Under the pieces are notes generated by a model. That model saw only the letters and a program-made list of their open reading frames with translations, was not told where the DNA came from and did no database searches. Of a DNA stretch of 5,454 nt, positions 5,219-5,454 are shown piece by piece. The translations under genes were made by a program, and so were the position numbers. The first letter of the stretch is position 1, and the number at the start of each line of letters is the position of its first letter. This DNA is from Dehalococcoidia bacterium. GTDB lineage: Bacteria > Chloroflexota > Dehalococcoidia > UBA2979. The stretch lies in NCBI GenBank assembly GCA_030745285.1, contig JASLOV010000028.1:1-5454 (forward strand). The letters run 5' to 3'.

Positions 5219-5454
5219 CAGCACGAGCCGGTCGACCGCCATCGAGACGAACAGCACGCCCAGGTAGACGATCGAGTAGCGGAACAGCCGCTGCGCGCCG
5301 GCGATGCCGTCCGACGACCGCAGCCGGGTCGCCAGCGCGAGGAACACTCCGCCGCCGACGAGAGCCACCGCCACGTAGATCGCGCCGAGGTCCGCGGCCG
5401 CGCCGAATATCACCGTGACCGGCACCAGCAGCCAGCTGTAGAGCAGGATCTGGC
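5213..5454 (-). CDS. ctaB: Heme O synthase (protoheme IX farnesyltransferase), C-terminal part
   Basis: Partial: only the last 79 residues are in the window, and the reading frame stays open to the right edge. CtaB/CyoE is a polytopic membrane prenyltransferase that adds a farnesyl group to heme b to make heme O, needed for aa3- or bo-type terminal oxidases. The visible part begins QILLYSWLLVPVTVIFG, a late helix with the family's usual wording. A helix around GAIYVAVALVGGGVFLALA follows, then AQRLFRYSIVYLGVLF, the conserved last helix (family pattern A-x-x-L-F-x-x-S-I-x-Y-L), ending VDRLVLA. The catalytic Asp-rich motifs lie outside the window. A GTG at 5423-5425 is an internal valine, not a start. 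The gene is convergent with the ABC exporter. An uncharacterised UbiA-family prenyltransferase is a less likely alternative. Confidence 0.88.
   Translation of the reverse strand, partial: QILLYSWLLVPVTVIFGAAADLGAIYVAVALVGGGVFLALATRLRSSDGIAGAQRLFRYSIVYLGVLFVSMAVDRLVLA

Overview
The window is a GC-rich (by eye about two-thirds or more G+C), gene-dense chromosomal segment from a bacterium. It holds six recognisable protein genes plus short intergenic control regions. I see no tRNA, rRNA, CRISPR array, insertion sequence or phage gene. The most informative taxonomic clue is a GreA-type transcription factor carrying an extra N-terminal domain that resembles the core-binding (SAM-like) domain of tyrosine recombinases. 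From memory, unverified, such extended GreA proteins occur in Chloroflexota. The twin-arginine molybdoenzyme and the ABC-transporter/heme O synthase neighbourhood fit a GC-rich aerobic Chloroflexota or an actinobacterium-like lineage. I favour Chloroflexota with modest confidence.

Left part (1-1969): rsmG, the 16S rRNA m7G527 methyltransferase, lies on the minus strand at 112-936. It is divergent from a greA-like gene on the plus strand at 1112-1882. The 175-bp gap between them holds a plausible sigma70-type promoter reading toward greA, a small palindrome at its expected transcript start, and a good Shine-Dalgarno for the downstream of two possible greA start codons.

Middle (1970-3393): two plus-strand genes 38 bp apart encode a redox module. 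The first is a Tat-exported sulfite-oxidase-fold molybdopterin oxidoreductase (1970-2632). The second is a four-helix, four-histidine cytochrome b of the formate-dehydrogenase-gamma/b561 type (2671-3393). The likely arrangement is an extracytoplasmic Mo enzyme exchanging electrons with the quinone pool through the membrane cytochrome; the substrate cannot be read from sequence.

Right part (3440-5454): a two-gene DrrAB-like ABC exporter comprises an ATPase (3440-4432) and an ABC-2 permease (4429-5202) that overlap by four bases. It is followed tail-to-tail, after 10 bp, by the 3' end of a minus-strand heme O synthase gene (ctaB/cyoE, 5213 to beyond the window edge). Everything from 1112 to 5202 points the same way, and the last four of these genes are closely packed.

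The features most worth a second look are the GreA fusion with its altered but still acidic catalytic tip, the two-gene Mo enzyme/cytochrome b module, and the placement of the ABC exporter beside heme O synthase. I did not find a convincing previously undescribed multi-gene system.
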